Assembly: GCF_050003625.1 (NCBI RefSeq)
Contig: NC_134398.1
Span: 64,984,891-65,048,890 of the forward strand
DNA from: Haematobia irritans
Lineage: Eukaryota; Arthropoda; Insecta; Diptera; Muscidae
Direction of reading: 5' to 3'
DNA length: 64,000 nucleotides
A program made the position numbers and the translations under genes. The notes beneath the pieces were generated by a model. That model had not been told where the DNA came from. It saw nothing but the letters and a program-made list of their open reading frames with translations, and did no database searches. This document shows positions 1 to 11,728 of the stretch, one piece after another (position 1 is the first letter of the stretch; each line of letters begins with the position of its first letter).

Positions 1-838
1 AGGCCAATCGCCTTCAAATTTGGCACATGTTCCTAATTTGGGTCAGAAAGAACCCTATTGATTTTGGAAGAAATCGGTTCAGATTTAGATATAGCTCCCA
101 TATATATCTTTCGCCCGATATGAATTTATATGGACCCAGAAGCCAGAGTTTTATCCCGATTAGCTTGAAATTTTGCACAAGGAGTACAATTGGTAATATA
201 GTCATGTGTGCCAAATTAGATTGAAATCGGTTCAGATTTAGATATAACTTCCATATATATTTTTCGCCCGATATGGACTTATATGGCCCCAGAAGCCAGA
301 GTTTTGGTCCAATTTGGTTGAAATTTTGCACTAGGAGTACAATTAGTAATATAGTCATGTGTGCCAAATATAGTCATGTGTCCCATATATATGTTTTTCT
401 GATTTCGACAAAAATGGTCAAAATACCAACATTTTCCTCGCTAAATTGCCACTGCTTAGTCGAAAAGTTATAAAAATGACTCTAATTTTCCTAAACTTAT
501 AATGCATATATATCGAGCGATAAATCATAAATAAACTTTTGTGAAGTTTCCTTAAAATTGCTTCAGATTTAAATGTTTCCCATATTTTTTTACTAAAATT
601 GTATTCCACCCTAGTGCATTAGCCAACTTAAATTTTGAGTCTATAGATTTTGTAAAAGTCTATCAAATTCTGTCCAAATCGAGTGATATTTAAATGTATG
701 TATTTGGGACAAACCTTTATATACAGCACCCAACTCATTTGACGGATGTGATATGGTATCGAAAATTTACATCTTCAAAGTGGTGCAGGGTATAATATAG
801 TCGGCTCCGTCCGAATTTGGACTTTCCTTACTTGTTTT
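1..838 (-). repeat. Partial long dispersed repeat (type X), tandem monomers
   Basis: Two to three monomers of roughly 150 bases are visible (phrases such as GGTTCAGATTTAGATATA recur at about 76, 229). They are followed by a unique segment and the terminus GGTATAATATAGTCGGCTCC near 790. The same terminus in reverse opens the copy at 46876, so this copy runs off the left edge. It is unclassified, with no convincing reading frame; two frames at 14-473 only follow the monomer repeats. Confidence 0.75.
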
Positions 839-2097
839 TATTTTATTTTTTTGAATTAAGAAAACATTTTTTATTTATCTGGCATAATTTGGATTTTTAA
901 ACGCATTTTGACTTTATCGCAAATATAGAATGAAAATTCCAACAATAAGATCTGTTTCCTAATTTCATTTTTAAAGCTACAAAGATCCCTTAAAAGTGTC
1001 CTTATTTTAAGGAAGACGCATCTTTGTCTCGGAATCAATACCAAAATCCTTATGTGAGACCGAGGAGAACCCCGAGTTTTAATGATTGCAATTTATATTG
1101 AGCCCTGGGAATTACTTAGTCAATACCATTTTCCAAAAATATCGTATAATCAATTATTTTAGATTTCTATAACTTTCTATAGTTTTCCACATTTCATCAA
1201 AACAATCCACAGTTGGCTTCTCTAGATTCTACTCTCGGTTGATTTCTTTTACCAATAATGTTTGCATTTATAATATGAGTCTGCAATAAGGCGTTGGCCT
1301 CGTCACTTTACTGGTAATTTTTGTCAAATTACCTTTTATGCTGGAAGATATGGATACTGCAAATCCTCATAGATATAGACTCGTAACATATGCTCTGCGG
1401 TAGGGAACGACATCAAGTACGAGTCTACACTACCCCACCACACACATTTGTATGAATCTTTAGTATATGCAGATCACCTCGAACCACATGGGCAATTATT
1501 TTGTGATTTTCTCAGTTCGTTTTGTTGTTGTTATTATTTTCATTTGCCTCTCTTTCTCTGCTAATCTGCATACATATATCAAAATATTCATTTTTTTCTA
1601 TTCCTTGTAAGTATTTTTGCTGTAGAACTCCGATGGAGAAAACATGCTATAGCAAATGTTGGCAATAAAAATTTGCATAATTCACTTCACTCACACAAAT
1701 TAAAGTGATGTTTTTGCTAGTGTGGCGGATTGTTGGCTGGTACCTTTATGATATGAAGGTGTGCTTTTCTCTTGTTGTATGTATACTTTTTTTGTAGTGT
1801 CTCTTTGTGGGAACATAGTCGCTATATGGCTGATATGAATTTTATGCAAAATTGATTGCATGTGCATGAAAACTCATTGAATGTGAGTTGATTTTGTCAG
1901 AGAATAACATAATTTGGTTTATGACTTGATGTCGGTAAAATGTTAGTAGGTGCAGCGATGGTGTACTTAAAAGGATATAATAATTTTTGTGAAAATAGTC
2001 CAAAGCAATTCTTATTCGATGGTGACTTTTATTTTTTTAAAGAGTTATGATATTGCTCCATTTACTAACTCATAATAAACATGTATGTATATAGATA
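839..2097. other. AT-rich intron, nothing recognised
   Basis: No reading frame, RNA or complete repeat recognised. A short stretch near 1015-1060 resembles the end of the CACTGAAAAA-type repeat seen elsewhere. Confidence 0.6.
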
Positions 2098-3032
2098 AAG
2101 GGTGATTTGTTAAGAGCTTGATAACTTTTTTTTTAAAAAAAAAACGCATAAAATTTGCAAAATCTCATCGGTTCTTTATTTGAAACGTTAGATTGGTCCA
2201 TGACATTTACTTTTTGAAGATAATTTAATTTAAATGTTGACCGCGGCTGCGTCTTAGGTGGTCCATTCGGAAAGTCCAATTTTGGGCAACTTTTTCGAGC
2301 ATTTCGGCCGGAATAGCCCGAATTTCTTCGGAAATGTTGTCTTCCAAAGCTGGAATAGTTGCTGGCTTATTTCTGTAGACTTTAGACTTGACGTAGCCCC
2401 ACAAAAAATAGTCTAAAGGCGTCAAATCGCATGATCTTGGTGGCCAACTTACCGGTCCATTTCTTGAGATGAATTGTTCTCCGAAGTTTTCCCTCAAAAT
2501 GGCCATAGAATCGCGAGCTGTGTGGCATGTAGCGCCATCTTGTTGAAACCACATGTCAACCAAGTTCAGTTCTTCCATTTTTGGCAACAAAAAGTTTGTT
2601 AGCATCGAACGATAGCGATCGCCATTCACCGTAACGTTGCGTCCAACAGCATCTTTGAAAAAATACGGTCCAATGATTCCACCAGCGTACAAACCACACC
2701 AAACAGTGCATTTTTCGGGATGCATGGGCAGTTCTTGAACGGCTTCTGGTTGCTCTTCACTCCAAATGCGGCAATTTTGCTTATTTACGTAGCCATTCAA
2801 CCAGAAATGAGCCTCATCGCTGAACAAAATTTGTCGATAAAAAAGCGGATTTTCTGCCAACTTTTCTAGGGCCCATTCACTGAAAATTCGACGTTGTGGC
2901 AGATCGTAAGTCTATTCATGATGAAATGTCAAAGCATACTGAGCATCTTTCTCTTTGACACCATGTCTGAAATCCCACGTGATCTGTCAAATACTAATGC
3001 ATGAAAATCCTAACCTCAAAAGAATCACCCTT
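2098..3032 (-). mobile_element. Deleted DD41D (rosa-like) Tc1/mariner transposon
   Basis: Both ends read AAGGGTGATT and its inverse, each flanked by TA (2096-2097 and 3033-3034), the target duplication of the IS630/Tc1/mariner superfamily. The 935-bp element is too short for a full transposase. The coding part holds only the catalytic and C-terminal half, so it is an internal-deletion derivative that could move only with help from a full copy. Confidence 0.87.
2225..2911 (-). pseudogene. DD41D transposase fragment, N-terminal DNA-binding half deleted
   Basis: An open stretch of about 229 codons starts after a stop codon at 2912-2914 and ends at 2225. It carries the first catalytic Asp (ILFSDEAHFW), the second (FQQDGATCHTA) and a third in DLTPLDYFLWG. 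Forty-one residues separate the second Asp from the Asp of PLDYF, which is the DD41D spacing. The N-terminal helix-turn-helix region (about 120 residues in the family) is missing and a stop lies just upstream, so no intact enzyme can be made. Where the catalytic core remains, all three acidic residues are present. Confidence 0.88.
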
Positions 3033-3524
3033 TATAATGAAACGTGGTCTGTAGAATTAAATTACAGCCAGTTTTACGTTTTGTTCTCATTTAATAGTCG
3101 AAAAATTGTTTTTGACAAAAAACCTATATGCCTATTTGATCGATAGCTTGTTGCCAGTTTAAATGTAAATTCGTTATATGTCTCTCACACACTCGGTACT
3201 TCCATTTTTTTTACTTTCAGCATACTATCTTGGTCTCTGTTTCTAAACATATATTTATAGGAAAATTCTAAACTAATATTATTTTGCATCCACATATATT
3301 ATATTTAGCTCGGAATCAATACCAAAATTCTTAAGGGAAGGTCAAAATTTTTGGATGCAGGTAAACTTTCTATTTTTCTATTGGACACCCTCTATTTGTT
3401 CTTCTAAATATTATACTAGGAATAGAATAAAATTTTATTCACTTGTTATTAATTTGCGTATTACTTTAAATTTAAACGTCTAAGAAATTTAATATTTATA
3501 AGCCTATATTTTCTTTAATTTCAG

Positions 3525-3590
3525 AGATGGCAGAGAAGGTGGTTCGTTCTCTATGACGATGGTGAACTCACATATTCTGTGGATGAACAT
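3525..3590 (+). CDS. osp: outspread (osp) internal exon, start of first PH domain
   Basis: This 66-base, 22-codon exon reads [15 protein letters not shown] and continues to end DEH. It is the beta-strand core at the start of a pleckstrin-homology domain. It follows a pyrimidine-rich stretch ending TTTCAG at 3524 and is followed by a consensus donor GTAAGT at 3591. It is phase 0 at its 3' end and joins directly to the exon at 21960, which continues the same domain. From memory of the family, this combination matches Drosophila outspread, a relative of vertebrate myosin-phosphatase Rho-interacting protein that binds actin and myosin phosphatase. The preceding exon lies left of the window. Its short length alone would not identify it; the match to the next exon does. 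Confidence 0.87.
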
Positions 3591-4279
3591 GTAAGTACAA
3601 GTCCAAAAAATTTTTCACAACGTTGATTAAAGTGCTATACAAATGAATACTGTTTTGAATACTAACGAATACTTCTTAGATCCAATAAAATCATTTATCA
3701 AACAAACGGAACAGGAACAAAATTTTAGACAATATTTTTTGCCCATAATAAATTTTCATTATTTACAATATTATATAATATAATCGGATAAATTTAATTT
3801 ATCTAAAATTTCGTTGCGGGAAATCGTTTTTCTTTGCTTGTGATTTCTTTGAAGATAACGTCAATTCGACTAATCGAGTTATGATATTGATCAAAATCTC
3901 CCATTCGAAATTCCACCGAAAGTCGAAAGTTGTGACGTCAAATGCTAACATTCCAATAATCACAAAAATCGACATTTTCTGCTTGCTGGAATATTAATCT
4001 ACCCAATTTACAGACATTAAGAGTACACCCAGGAATACACGCAAAGAAGAAAAAAAACGTTCGGAAAACGTGTACCGGAAACGTTTTTCTTTTGTTAGAG
4101 TTTTTTGAATTGCTTCGAAAATTTTAAACTTTTATCACCAAAAAAAATCGTTTGTTACAAAATTTTTATTTTTACAATAAAAAAAGTTATTTTTGAAACA
4201 ACAACACAGTCCATTTCGCTTATATCAAACATTGTTCTTCCGAACATATCTGGAATATATGTAAAAAAAAAAACTTTGG

Positions 4280-4350
4280 TCGAAGCAGGGATCGCACCCA
4301 CGACCCTTGACATGCAAGTCGGACGCAGCAACCACTGCTCCACGGTGTCA
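4280..4350 (-). repeat. tRNA-like module (TGC anticodon-like), not a functional tRNA
   Basis: Read on the minus strand it has an A-box-like TGGAGCAGTGGTT, the triplet TGC in the anticodon-loop position and a B-box-like GGGTCGTGGGTGCGATCCC, then GCTTCGACC. The acceptor stem does not pair. It shares this head with the SINE family of the window. A T-run follows on the minus strand, as in Pol III termination. Confidence 0.6.
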
Positions 4351-4463
4351 AACTAAATGTTTGTTTCTGTTAAATAAACTTTGTTTATTCGGTTCGTGGG
4401 CGCCGCAAGTTATGCTATATAAATATAACTTATATGGATATTTATCTATTGATGACCATAACA

Positions 4464-4540
4464 GGTACATAGCTCAGTGGTTAGTGTACTGGCTTACAAA
4501 GTGCATGGTCCGCGGTTCGATTCTCCGTCCAGGCGAAAGG
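4464..4540 (+). repeat. tRNA-like module on plus strand, not a functional tRNA
   Basis: The A-box-like stretch is TAGCTCAGTGGTTAGTG and the B box is GGTTCGATTCT, with a CTTACAA loop between. The acceptor ends do not pair. It lies about 115 bases from the minus-strand module and points away from it. The same pair recurs at 15331-15593. Confidence 0.6.
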
Positions 4541-5052
4541 TAAAAAAATTTTAAAAATTTATAAAATCGTATAATTTCTTCTACATTGTTGGTATATTGA
4601 GAGAAAATGCAATTAGCAAGAAAACAATGTTTTTTTTTGAGTTTGTCTTTATGAAATTGGTTTTACATCCTGGAAAAGAATAAACGTATATCACAAAAAA
4701 TTTATACTTTTCTTCCAAATACACTTCCTTACAGCGAAAAGCAAATGAGAAACGAACTTTGTTTGTCTAAAATTTCGTTTGGGAGGAAAGAATTATTTTT
4801 TGCGTGTATGATCATCTCAAACATGTTTTATGAGCAAAATTTTATTTTTGGACGGGGAATATGTAAAATGTTTATCGCAACCATGTTATGTTCTCAAAAG
4901 TATGTACCTGATTTCGGCAATCACGTATATGTTTTCCGAGAAAAGAACATGATTTCGACAAAAATGTTCCATATTCACCGACCAAAAATAACATTTTGCT
5001 CTTTAAACATGTTTGAGGTGATCATATTCTCTGCGTGTAGTAAGTTCAGACA

Positions 5053-5138
5053 CACTAAAAAAAACTATTGTCGTGAGGCCATTGATTTCTTGTCCTTAAA
5101 ATACAAATACGAATTTCGCTTAGAGTATTTTTTTCAGT
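5053..5138. mobile_element. Very short CACTGAAAAA-type MITE
   Basis: It begins CACTAAAAAAAA and ends TTTTTTTCAGTA. It carries the subterminal phrase TATTGTCGTGAGGCC seen in the full-length copies at 33046-33647 and 54931-55596. It is an internally deleted copy of about 86 bases, sitting directly before a SINE. Confidence 0.6.
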
Positions 5139-5143
5139 ATATA

Positions 5144-5403
5144 TCGTGGGTTCGATTCCTGCTTCGACCGAAAACCAAAAATTTTTTCAGCTGTGGATTA
5201 TCCCACCTCAGTAATGCTGGTGACATTTCTGAGTGTTTTAACGCCGTTCGGACTCGGCTATAAGAAGGAGGTCCCTTGTCATTGATATTAACATGGAATC
5301 GGGCGGCACTCAGTGGTAAGAGAGAAGTTCACCACTGCGTTATCACAATGGACTGAATAGTCTAAGTGAGCCTGATACATCGAGCTACCATCTATCCTAA
5401 CCA
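5144..5403 (+). mobile_element. tRNA-derived SINE, 5' truncated
   Basis: It starts in the B box (GTGGGTTCGATTCC) and runs through the family's unique body (GGATTATCCCACCTCAGTAA, GTTCGGACTCGGCTATAA) to the worn TATCCTAACC tail. The A-box half is missing. Confidence 0.8.
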
Positions 5404-7306
5404 ATGTAATGTGGATATTCGTTGATAGTATCCGAAGAGTTTTATTAGCCCTCAAAGAAAATTCTTTACAATCAAATGGATTATATTTCGCATAAGACAA
5501 ATTAATAACAAGTATATAAGATTGACCATGCCGAATTTTATATACCCTCCACCATGGAGCGGGTACAATGTTCTACTACAGATTCCCATTCACAATAGAA
5601 TTACTTGAGTGATGGTGACTCTACCTAAAAGTAGTCCGATATGGCCTAAATCGCTAACAGACGGACGTAGGGACTATCATCAAAATCGAATCCGAATTTC
5701 ACCATGATTTAGAATATATATATATACCTTATGTTTATGTTTTTATATATCCCCATCGTATAGTGGGTGTATAACGACCCAGTAAAAAACGCGTCGCCAA
5801 AAAAGTAGTGAAAATATTTTATTGGGATCCGGAAGTAATGCAAAATTGGCGCAGAAGCGATGAATTTAACATGGGTTTGTCATAGGACGGATGTCCACCA
5901 TTTCAACAACCGTTGCACTGAATTTGCATCACATCTTACTCTGTGATTCAAATTCAGTGTTTTAGATGTGAATTAAAAAATTTTGTCATATTTTGACAAA
6001 TAAATAATTTTTATAAGTTTTAATTCATTCTAATGCTTGTCTGAAACGTTTGAATTAAAATATTTTGAAAAATTCGCAATATATCTTGAATGGATTTAGA
6101 ATTTTTTTCGACAAAATTTCTATAATTTGTACCATTTTATTAAAGCCATTAAAAATAAGAAAAAAAGGGAGCTATAAATAATTGAATTAAAAGAATTTCC
6201 TGTGAAGTTAAAATAAAGAACATATTTGGGAAGTGCTTTTAAAGTTGTGCCGTTGGAAGAAATTCCAATTTTTTTGCTGGGGAAATAATAACAATTATGG
6301 CAAACACTTTCAATTCCAAAAAATATTATCGATGTTTTTTTTATCAGTGTAAGATGGTTACCAAAATAACTTTCAGAATTTGATGATTTCGTTCCAATAT
6401 CGTTTAGAACCTGTGTTTTATTCTTGCCCTCAAAGCATCCAACGATTAGCCATATCACTCGCCATTTCATTGTTTATAATCCAATTTCCTTCCATTTTAA
6501 TTTATTTTGACATTTTAATTAACTAGAGGCCATACAATTTGGGTCATTTAGTAGATGGAAAAAAGCAAACTGCAGACGTATCTAAAAATTTAAATCTTTC
6601 TTAATAAAGGAAATGAATAATTGACCATATGCGCCGAATTCATGTCTTTGGACGCCCATTTTTATCAACACCTTTGTTGTTCACTCATTTCCTGCATACT
6701 GCCATAGACCATATCCATGTTTCCAATGTTTTGCAACTATCTACTTAGTTTTACAAAATCTTTTTTTTTTTTTTTGCTATACCGGCACATATGAATTTCA
6801 GGAGTGAAAAAGAAAAAATTATGAACAGTAGTTCACTACGCGGTTTTGCAAAGCATTTCTCACGCTGCGATTTGCGATTAAAGATTAAATTAATAAGCAG
6901 TTATATGCCTTCTTTCTGGTCATATAGTTGCCATCGCATGGCCAACTTTTAAATGGTCGATCAAATAATGTTTCCTTGCCAAGAACATGTGGAATCAAAA
7001 AGACAGACATGTGTAAAAATATGGGTAACTTGGCAAAGCTTTTTGGTTGTGTTCGAAGAGCATGGGTTTTTTGGGGGTAACGTAACCCCTGCATAAATTT
7101 ATTAACTTGAAAACTTGGCTATAGCACCTAATATCATATGCGTTAAAGAGTTAGAATTTGCAAACACCAAAAGCTCTACCATATAAATAACAGTCGGCAA
7201 TTTTTGTGTAAAAGTCGCTTATACATGCGAAAAAAATCCATGTATAATAGAAATTGCAGCCGTTTAGTTGAAGTTGAGTAGCATCGATTGTTTTTAATTA
7301 GGACTA
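5404..7306. other. Intron with repeat fragments
   Basis: A shrunken type Y repeat (TACCCTCCACCATGGAGCGG onward) occupies about 5535-5775. A copy of the repeat beginning AAAACGCGTCGCCAAAAAAG runs about 5785-6150, with relatives at 19605-19990 and, reversed, at 17200-17705 and 26335-26735. The rest, including the frame at 6120-6470, shows nothing I recognise. Confidence 0.6.
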
Positions 7307-8683
7307 CACGGACGAAAACGCCTGTTTTTCATATGTTTGGGTGTAAAAATTATATGTTTGGAACTCAAATTTTTTAATACATTATTTTTAAGTACAAGCA
7401 TATAATGTTCATAAACTACACAAAAAAAAAAATTTTCGATATCAATCACACGGATTCAATAAATGTCTTCAATTACGAAAATGATAATATCAATCATCCA
7501 TTTGGATTGAAACCCAACACGATTTTCAATTAAAAATTTAATTGACTTTTGTCACGGAATCATTTAATTGTGTGATTGAATCAATTTAATAAGTTTTTGA
7601 CAATGTTTTAATTGAATCAATTAAAATTTTAGTTAATTTCGCAACAAAAATAAATCAACTATTTGATTGATTCAATTAAATAATTAATTGATATTGGCAA
7701 TACATTCAAAAAACTTATGTATTGCGCTCACTAAATCTTATTTAGTTTTATTTGAAATAAAAGAAAATATGCGTTTCTTATAAAAAATTCAATATTTTAT
7801 TTTTGTGAATTATGCTATAGACAATAGAATTTGGTTCTTGTTATTTGTGTGTTTTGTTCTAACATAACTTAGACATACAATTACGATCAATAACAACTAA
7901 AGGGTAAAAAATAAACTATATAAATCATTATCTTCCTTATCATAATAACCATGTCAGCATGTTCCTTCGTCTAGATTTCCAATAGATCAGCAGTCTGTAG
8001 CTAAATTAATTTTTTTGAAAAGTGAATAGAATAATTAGAACTTATTTTTTTAATAAAAAGTTAATTTTGTTAAAAATTACCTGCATAGAATATCAAGTTG
8101 AATTCTGAGTTCCAGGTTGCAGAGTTATAATCTTATTTTGCCGTTGCAGTCTTTCACCATAAAATGGCGTATTGTGGGACTCGGCAAGTTTAATTTTAAT
8201 AGCAATTCCTTTTCTAAATTTCAACACATATCACCTATTAAAATTTGAACCAATCAAAGACAAAAATAAAACATAAATGGAAAATGCATATTTTCGTTAT
8301 GCACATTTATTGCGATTTTCGGATATTTTTCATATTTTGGGTTAAAACTGAAAAATACAGGTAAACCAAAAATAGAACTTCCTTTGCTACTTCGCATCCA
8401 TACTGCTCTTGCTTTTAAGAAAACTGGGCGTGAAAAAAAGGTTACAATTTTAAAACATCAATATGATACCCACCTTTGATAGCAAAAATATTCTATATAA
8501 TAGATGATTTTTGATTAAAATGGTGAAGTTAATTGATTGACCAATTTCACGAAATAAAAATGTTTTTGCACACTTTATTTATTTAAACCCTTTTGTATGA
8601 CTTTTCGAACGCAGCAGACACAATGTCGCCAATCATGTTTTTCAATTTACGCGAAAAACAAAAACGAGTTACTGTCACAGACG

Positions 8684-8973
8684 GGAGCCACCGTGGTGCA
8701 ATGGTTAGCATGCCCGCCTTGCATACACATGGTCGTGAGTTCGATTCCAAAAAAGTTTTTCAGCGGTGGATTATCCCACCTCAGTAATGCTGGTGATATT
8801 TCTGAGGAACGCCGTTCGGACTCGGCTATAAAAAGGAGGTCCCTTGTCATTGAGCTTAACATGGAATCGGGCAGCACTTAGTGATAAGAGAGAAGTTCAC
8901 CAATGTGGTATCACAATGGACTGAATAGTCTAAGTGAGCCTGATACATCGGGCTGCCACCTAACCTAACCTAC
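8684..8973 (+). mobile_element. Full-length tRNA-derived SINE
   Basis: The tRNA-like head starts GAGCCACCGTGGTGCAATGG, has the TGC triplet (GCCTTGCATAC) and box B GTGAGTTCGATTCC. The common body follows, ending in CCTAACCTAACCT. It is the most complete plus-strand copy of the family in this window and lies within the 7419-10334 element. The three overlapping short frames at 8593-8881 are artefacts. Confidence 0.85.
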
Positions 8974-9037
8974 CGATCGTGATGGATTGAATCAATTAAT
9001 ATTTTAATTGGAAACGTAACAAATATCATTCATTTTT

Positions 9038-10212
9038 ATACCCTCCACCATAGGATGTGGGTATATTAACTTTGTCATTCCGTTTGTAACACATCGAAAT
9101 ATTGCTCTAAGACCCCATAAAGTATATATATTCTGGGTCGTGGTGAAATTCTGAGTCGATCTGAGCATGTCTGTCCGTCCGTCCGTCTGTCTGTTGAAAT
9201 CACGCTAACTTCCGAACGAAACAAGCTATCGACGTGAAACTTGGCACAAGAAGTTGTTATTGATGTAGGTCGGATGGTAGTTCGGATGGGCCATATCGGT
9301 CCACTTTTACGTATAGCCCCCATATAAACGGACCCCCAAATTTGGCTTGCAGACCCTCTAAGAGAAGCAAATTTCATCCGATCCGGCTGAAATTTGGTAC
9401 ATGATGTTAGTATATGGTCTCTAATAACCATGCAAAAATTGGTCGAAATCGGTCCATAATTATATATAGCCCCCATATAAACCCAGATTTGACCTCCGGA
9501 GCCCCTTGGAAGAGGAAAGTTCATCCTATTCGGTTGAAATTTGGTACGAGATGTTAGTATATGGTATCCAACAACCATGCAGGAATTGGTTCATATCAGT
9601 CCATAATTATATATAACCCCCATATAAACCGATCCCCAGATTTGACCTCCGGTGCCTTTTGGAGAAGCACAATTCATCCGATAGGGTTGAAATTTGGTAC
9701 GTGGTGGTAGTATATGATATATAACAACCATGGCAAAACTGGTCCATATCAGTCCATAGTCATATATAGCCCCCATATAAACCGATCCCTAGATTTGGTT
9801 TTGGAGCCTCTTGGTACATTGTGCTAGTATATGGCCGTTAACAACCATGCCTAACTAGGTCCATATCGGTATATAGTTATATATAGCCCTCAGATAAATC
9901 GATCCCCAATCGCACAAAAATTGGTCCATATCAAGTTCATAATTTATACAGCCCCCATATTTCAATTCTGGCTCCCTAAGTACCGTGCAAAAGTCCATAT
10001 CGATTCGTAATTATTTGTAGACTTACCTACACATACCTTTTTTGTCGAATATATACCACGACTATCTCACAAATTAGAAAACGATTTAAGATACCACAAA
10101 CCAATTAATTCGATTCTGGATGACAGTCTTTCGTAGAAGTTTCTACGCTATCCATGGTGGAGGGTACATAAAATTCGGCCTGGCCGAACTTACGGCCATA
10201 TATACTTGTTTT
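9038..10212 (-). repeat. Long dispersed repeat (type Y), near complete
   Basis: One end is TACCCTCCACCATAGGATG and the other CGGCCTGGCCGAACTTACGG followed by ATATATACTTGTTTT. Between them are four to five monomers of about 130 bases (phrase CCCCCATATAAACCGATCCC) and a TCTGTCCGTCCGTCCGTCTG segment. The 167-residue minus-strand frame at 9075-9578 follows the monomers and has no domain. Inserted in the AATTAATT-rich element. The class is unknown to me. Confidence 0.78.
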
Positions 10213-10671
10213 AATTGGTTTTTATTCAGATTTCATTAAATAATTAATTTAATCCCTTAACATATTAATTGAATCCGTTTCCAAACTCAATTAAGTGTTT
10301 AATTGAAAACATGTCGGTGAAAATTTTTTGTGTGTAGCATAAAATGTTTGGGACATATATGTAAATATGTTAGAACATATTATGTTTGGGTCATAATATA
10401 TTATGGTTGGATGCAAACATATATTAATTTATAAGTGGCCTATAAACATATATGTGTTTAGAAAGGGAGACCTGGAGAGTATGCTGCAAGTAAAAGAATG
10501 GCGCCTTAAAAAAATATATATACACAAAGGAAATTTCATTAACCATTTTTTTCTACCAGTGTATGCCTAAGGTAAAACATAATATGTTTGAACAATACCA
10601 ACAATATTTTGTTTGGAGGGTGTATATATCGGCTAATCTCGGAAAATTATTGACCACCATAGATCCTAAAG

Positions 10672-11157
10672 TAGAGGTGTGCGCGTGAGTGAAATTTCAT
10701 TCACGCTCACGCACATTCACGAAGCAAAATGTTTATTCACGCACACTCACGTACGATACATTTGGTAGCCACTCACACTCACGCACGTTCACGAAATGAA
10801 AACCGGTACTCACACACGAATTACTTTTAAAGACCCACACTCGCGAACGATTCACGACAATGACCTACATTTTCCAATCGGGAAAGAGGACAGATAACAA
10901 AATTAATAAATAGGATATAGTTCGACAGCTAAATAAAATTCAGTTATTATATCAGAAAGAATTAAATCTTGATTTTTTTCGTGAGCGTGATTGCGTAGAA
11001 ATTTTATTCACGCACATTCACGAACCGATTTTATTTCTCACGCACGACATATTTTTAGTCCCATTCACGCACATTCACGAAAGTTTCTCTAGGTTTCGTT
11101 CACGAGTCACGTAATTCACGCGTATCACGACAGTTTCGTGTCACGCGCACACCTCTA
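10672..11157. mobile_element. hAT-like MITE with TCACGCACAC motif array
   Basis: The inverted ends are TAGAGGTGTGCGCGTGA and TCACGCGCACACCTCTA. The flanks TCCTAAAG (10664-10671) and ACCTAAAG (11158-11165) differ at one base in eight, which fits a hAT target duplication. Both halves are filled with clustered TCACGCACATTCACG-like words in both orientations. It is 486 bp with no coding frame. Confidence 0.8.
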
Positions 11158-11165
11158 ACCTAAAG

Positions 11166-11722
11166 GCTTGATAAAAAAATTTACATGCAAAATATAATAC
11201 TTTCCTCCCAAACGAAATTATAGACAAACAATATCGTTTCCAATTTCCTTGGAAATGATAAACGTTGATTCTTTTACAGGATGTAAAAACAATTTCACAA
11301 AGGCTAGTCCAAAATGTCTTGTTTCTAATTTTCTGGCTAATTACATCTACCCTCACTTCCATGAGGTTTAGTAGTTCTTAGTAAGTTTTTCTGTAATACA
11401 TGCAATGAATTATTCGATTTTACAACTTTTTAAATTTTACCTTTCGTCTAGTTGGAGAATCGAACCGCGGACCACTGTTTGTAAGCCAACACACTATCCA
11501 CTGGACTACGTTATCAACAGAAAAATATCGCTATAGCTATTAACGCACAAGCAACGCATACAGTCAACCAGTTATATTTATAGAACATAGTTTTTGGGGG
11601 CCCACGAGCTGATTTAAAGAAATTTCATTTAACAGAAACATACCTTTAGTTGGCCACTTTCTTAAAATTTTGCATATATTCCAAAAATGTTTCGAAAACT
11701 TGTCCGGCATTAAAACTATTAT
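11166..11722 (-). mobile_element. Inverted partial copy of the tRNA-like-module element
   Basis: It matches, in reverse, 4460-4800 of the copy at 4039-5037 (CTTTCCTCCCAAACGAAATT near 11201; the tRNA-like module at about 11441-11512, minus strand). The second tRNA-like module is not present. The frame at 11141-11362 is not a gene. Confidence 0.6.
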
Positions 11723-11728
11723 AGTACA

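Larger units (their letters stand above)
1..3524 (+). other. 3' part of an osp intron
   Basis: All of the window left of the acceptor at 3524 is intron, if the gene model is right. It holds a partial tandem repeat element (1-838), a deleted DD41D transposon (2098-3032) and worn fragments of the CACTGAAAAA-end repeat around 1020-1080 and 3300-3375, recognised by the phrase TCGGAATCAATACCAAAAT. Confidence 0.8.
4039..5037 (+). mobile_element. TA-flanked TIR element with two divergent tRNA-like modules, copy 1
   Basis: The left end CACGCAAAGAAG is inverse to the right end CTCTGCGTG. TA flanks both (4037-4038, 5038-5039). Internally it matches the body of the element at 14243-15899 (about 4095-4570 against 15080-15620), including two tRNA-like segments. 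The 172-residue frame at 4745-5263 crosses the element's end and is not a gene. There is no transposase, so it is non-autonomous. Confidence 0.65.
7419..10334. mobile_element. TA-flanked TIR element rich in AATTAATT words, itself invaded
   Basis: The left end is CACAAAAAAAAAAATTTTCG and the right end is AAAATTTTTTGTGTG. TA at 7417-7418 is repeated at 10335-10336. The host element's sister copy at 14243-15899 has a single uninterrupted AAACTAACAT where this copy has AAACTA, the insert, then TAGCAT; that proves both borders. The original element is seen at 7419-8680, 8975-9036 and 10213-10334, full of ATTGATTCAATTAA words. Related words recur at 27540-27690 and 43985-44210. No transposase. Confidence 0.78.
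7307..10622. mobile_element. TA-flanked TIR element split by nested insertions
   Basis: The ends are CACGGACG and GGAGGGTG with TA at 7305-7306 and 10623-10624. The body has recurrent CATATGTTT-type words and aligns with the start of the element at 14243. After removing 7419-10334 only about 400 bases remain. The inverted ends are poorly matched but both agree with the sister copy's ends. Confidence 0.65.

Noticed and set aside
4464..4540. Functional tRNA gene
   Set aside because: Box A and B are present but the acceptor and anticodon stems do not pair and the segment recurs inside mobile elements.
4745..5263. Plus-strand 172-codon frame
   Set aside because: It runs across the end of one TIR element, a MITE and a SINE, so it cannot be a single gene.
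6120..6470. 116-codon minus-strand frame
   Set aside because: It starts inside a dispersed repeat and has no recognisable domain.
9075..9578. Minus-strand 167-codon frame, with a related frame at 26988-27245
   Set aside because: Both follow type Y monomers; the shared C-terminal residues reflect DNA repeat identity, and other copies of the repeat are not open.
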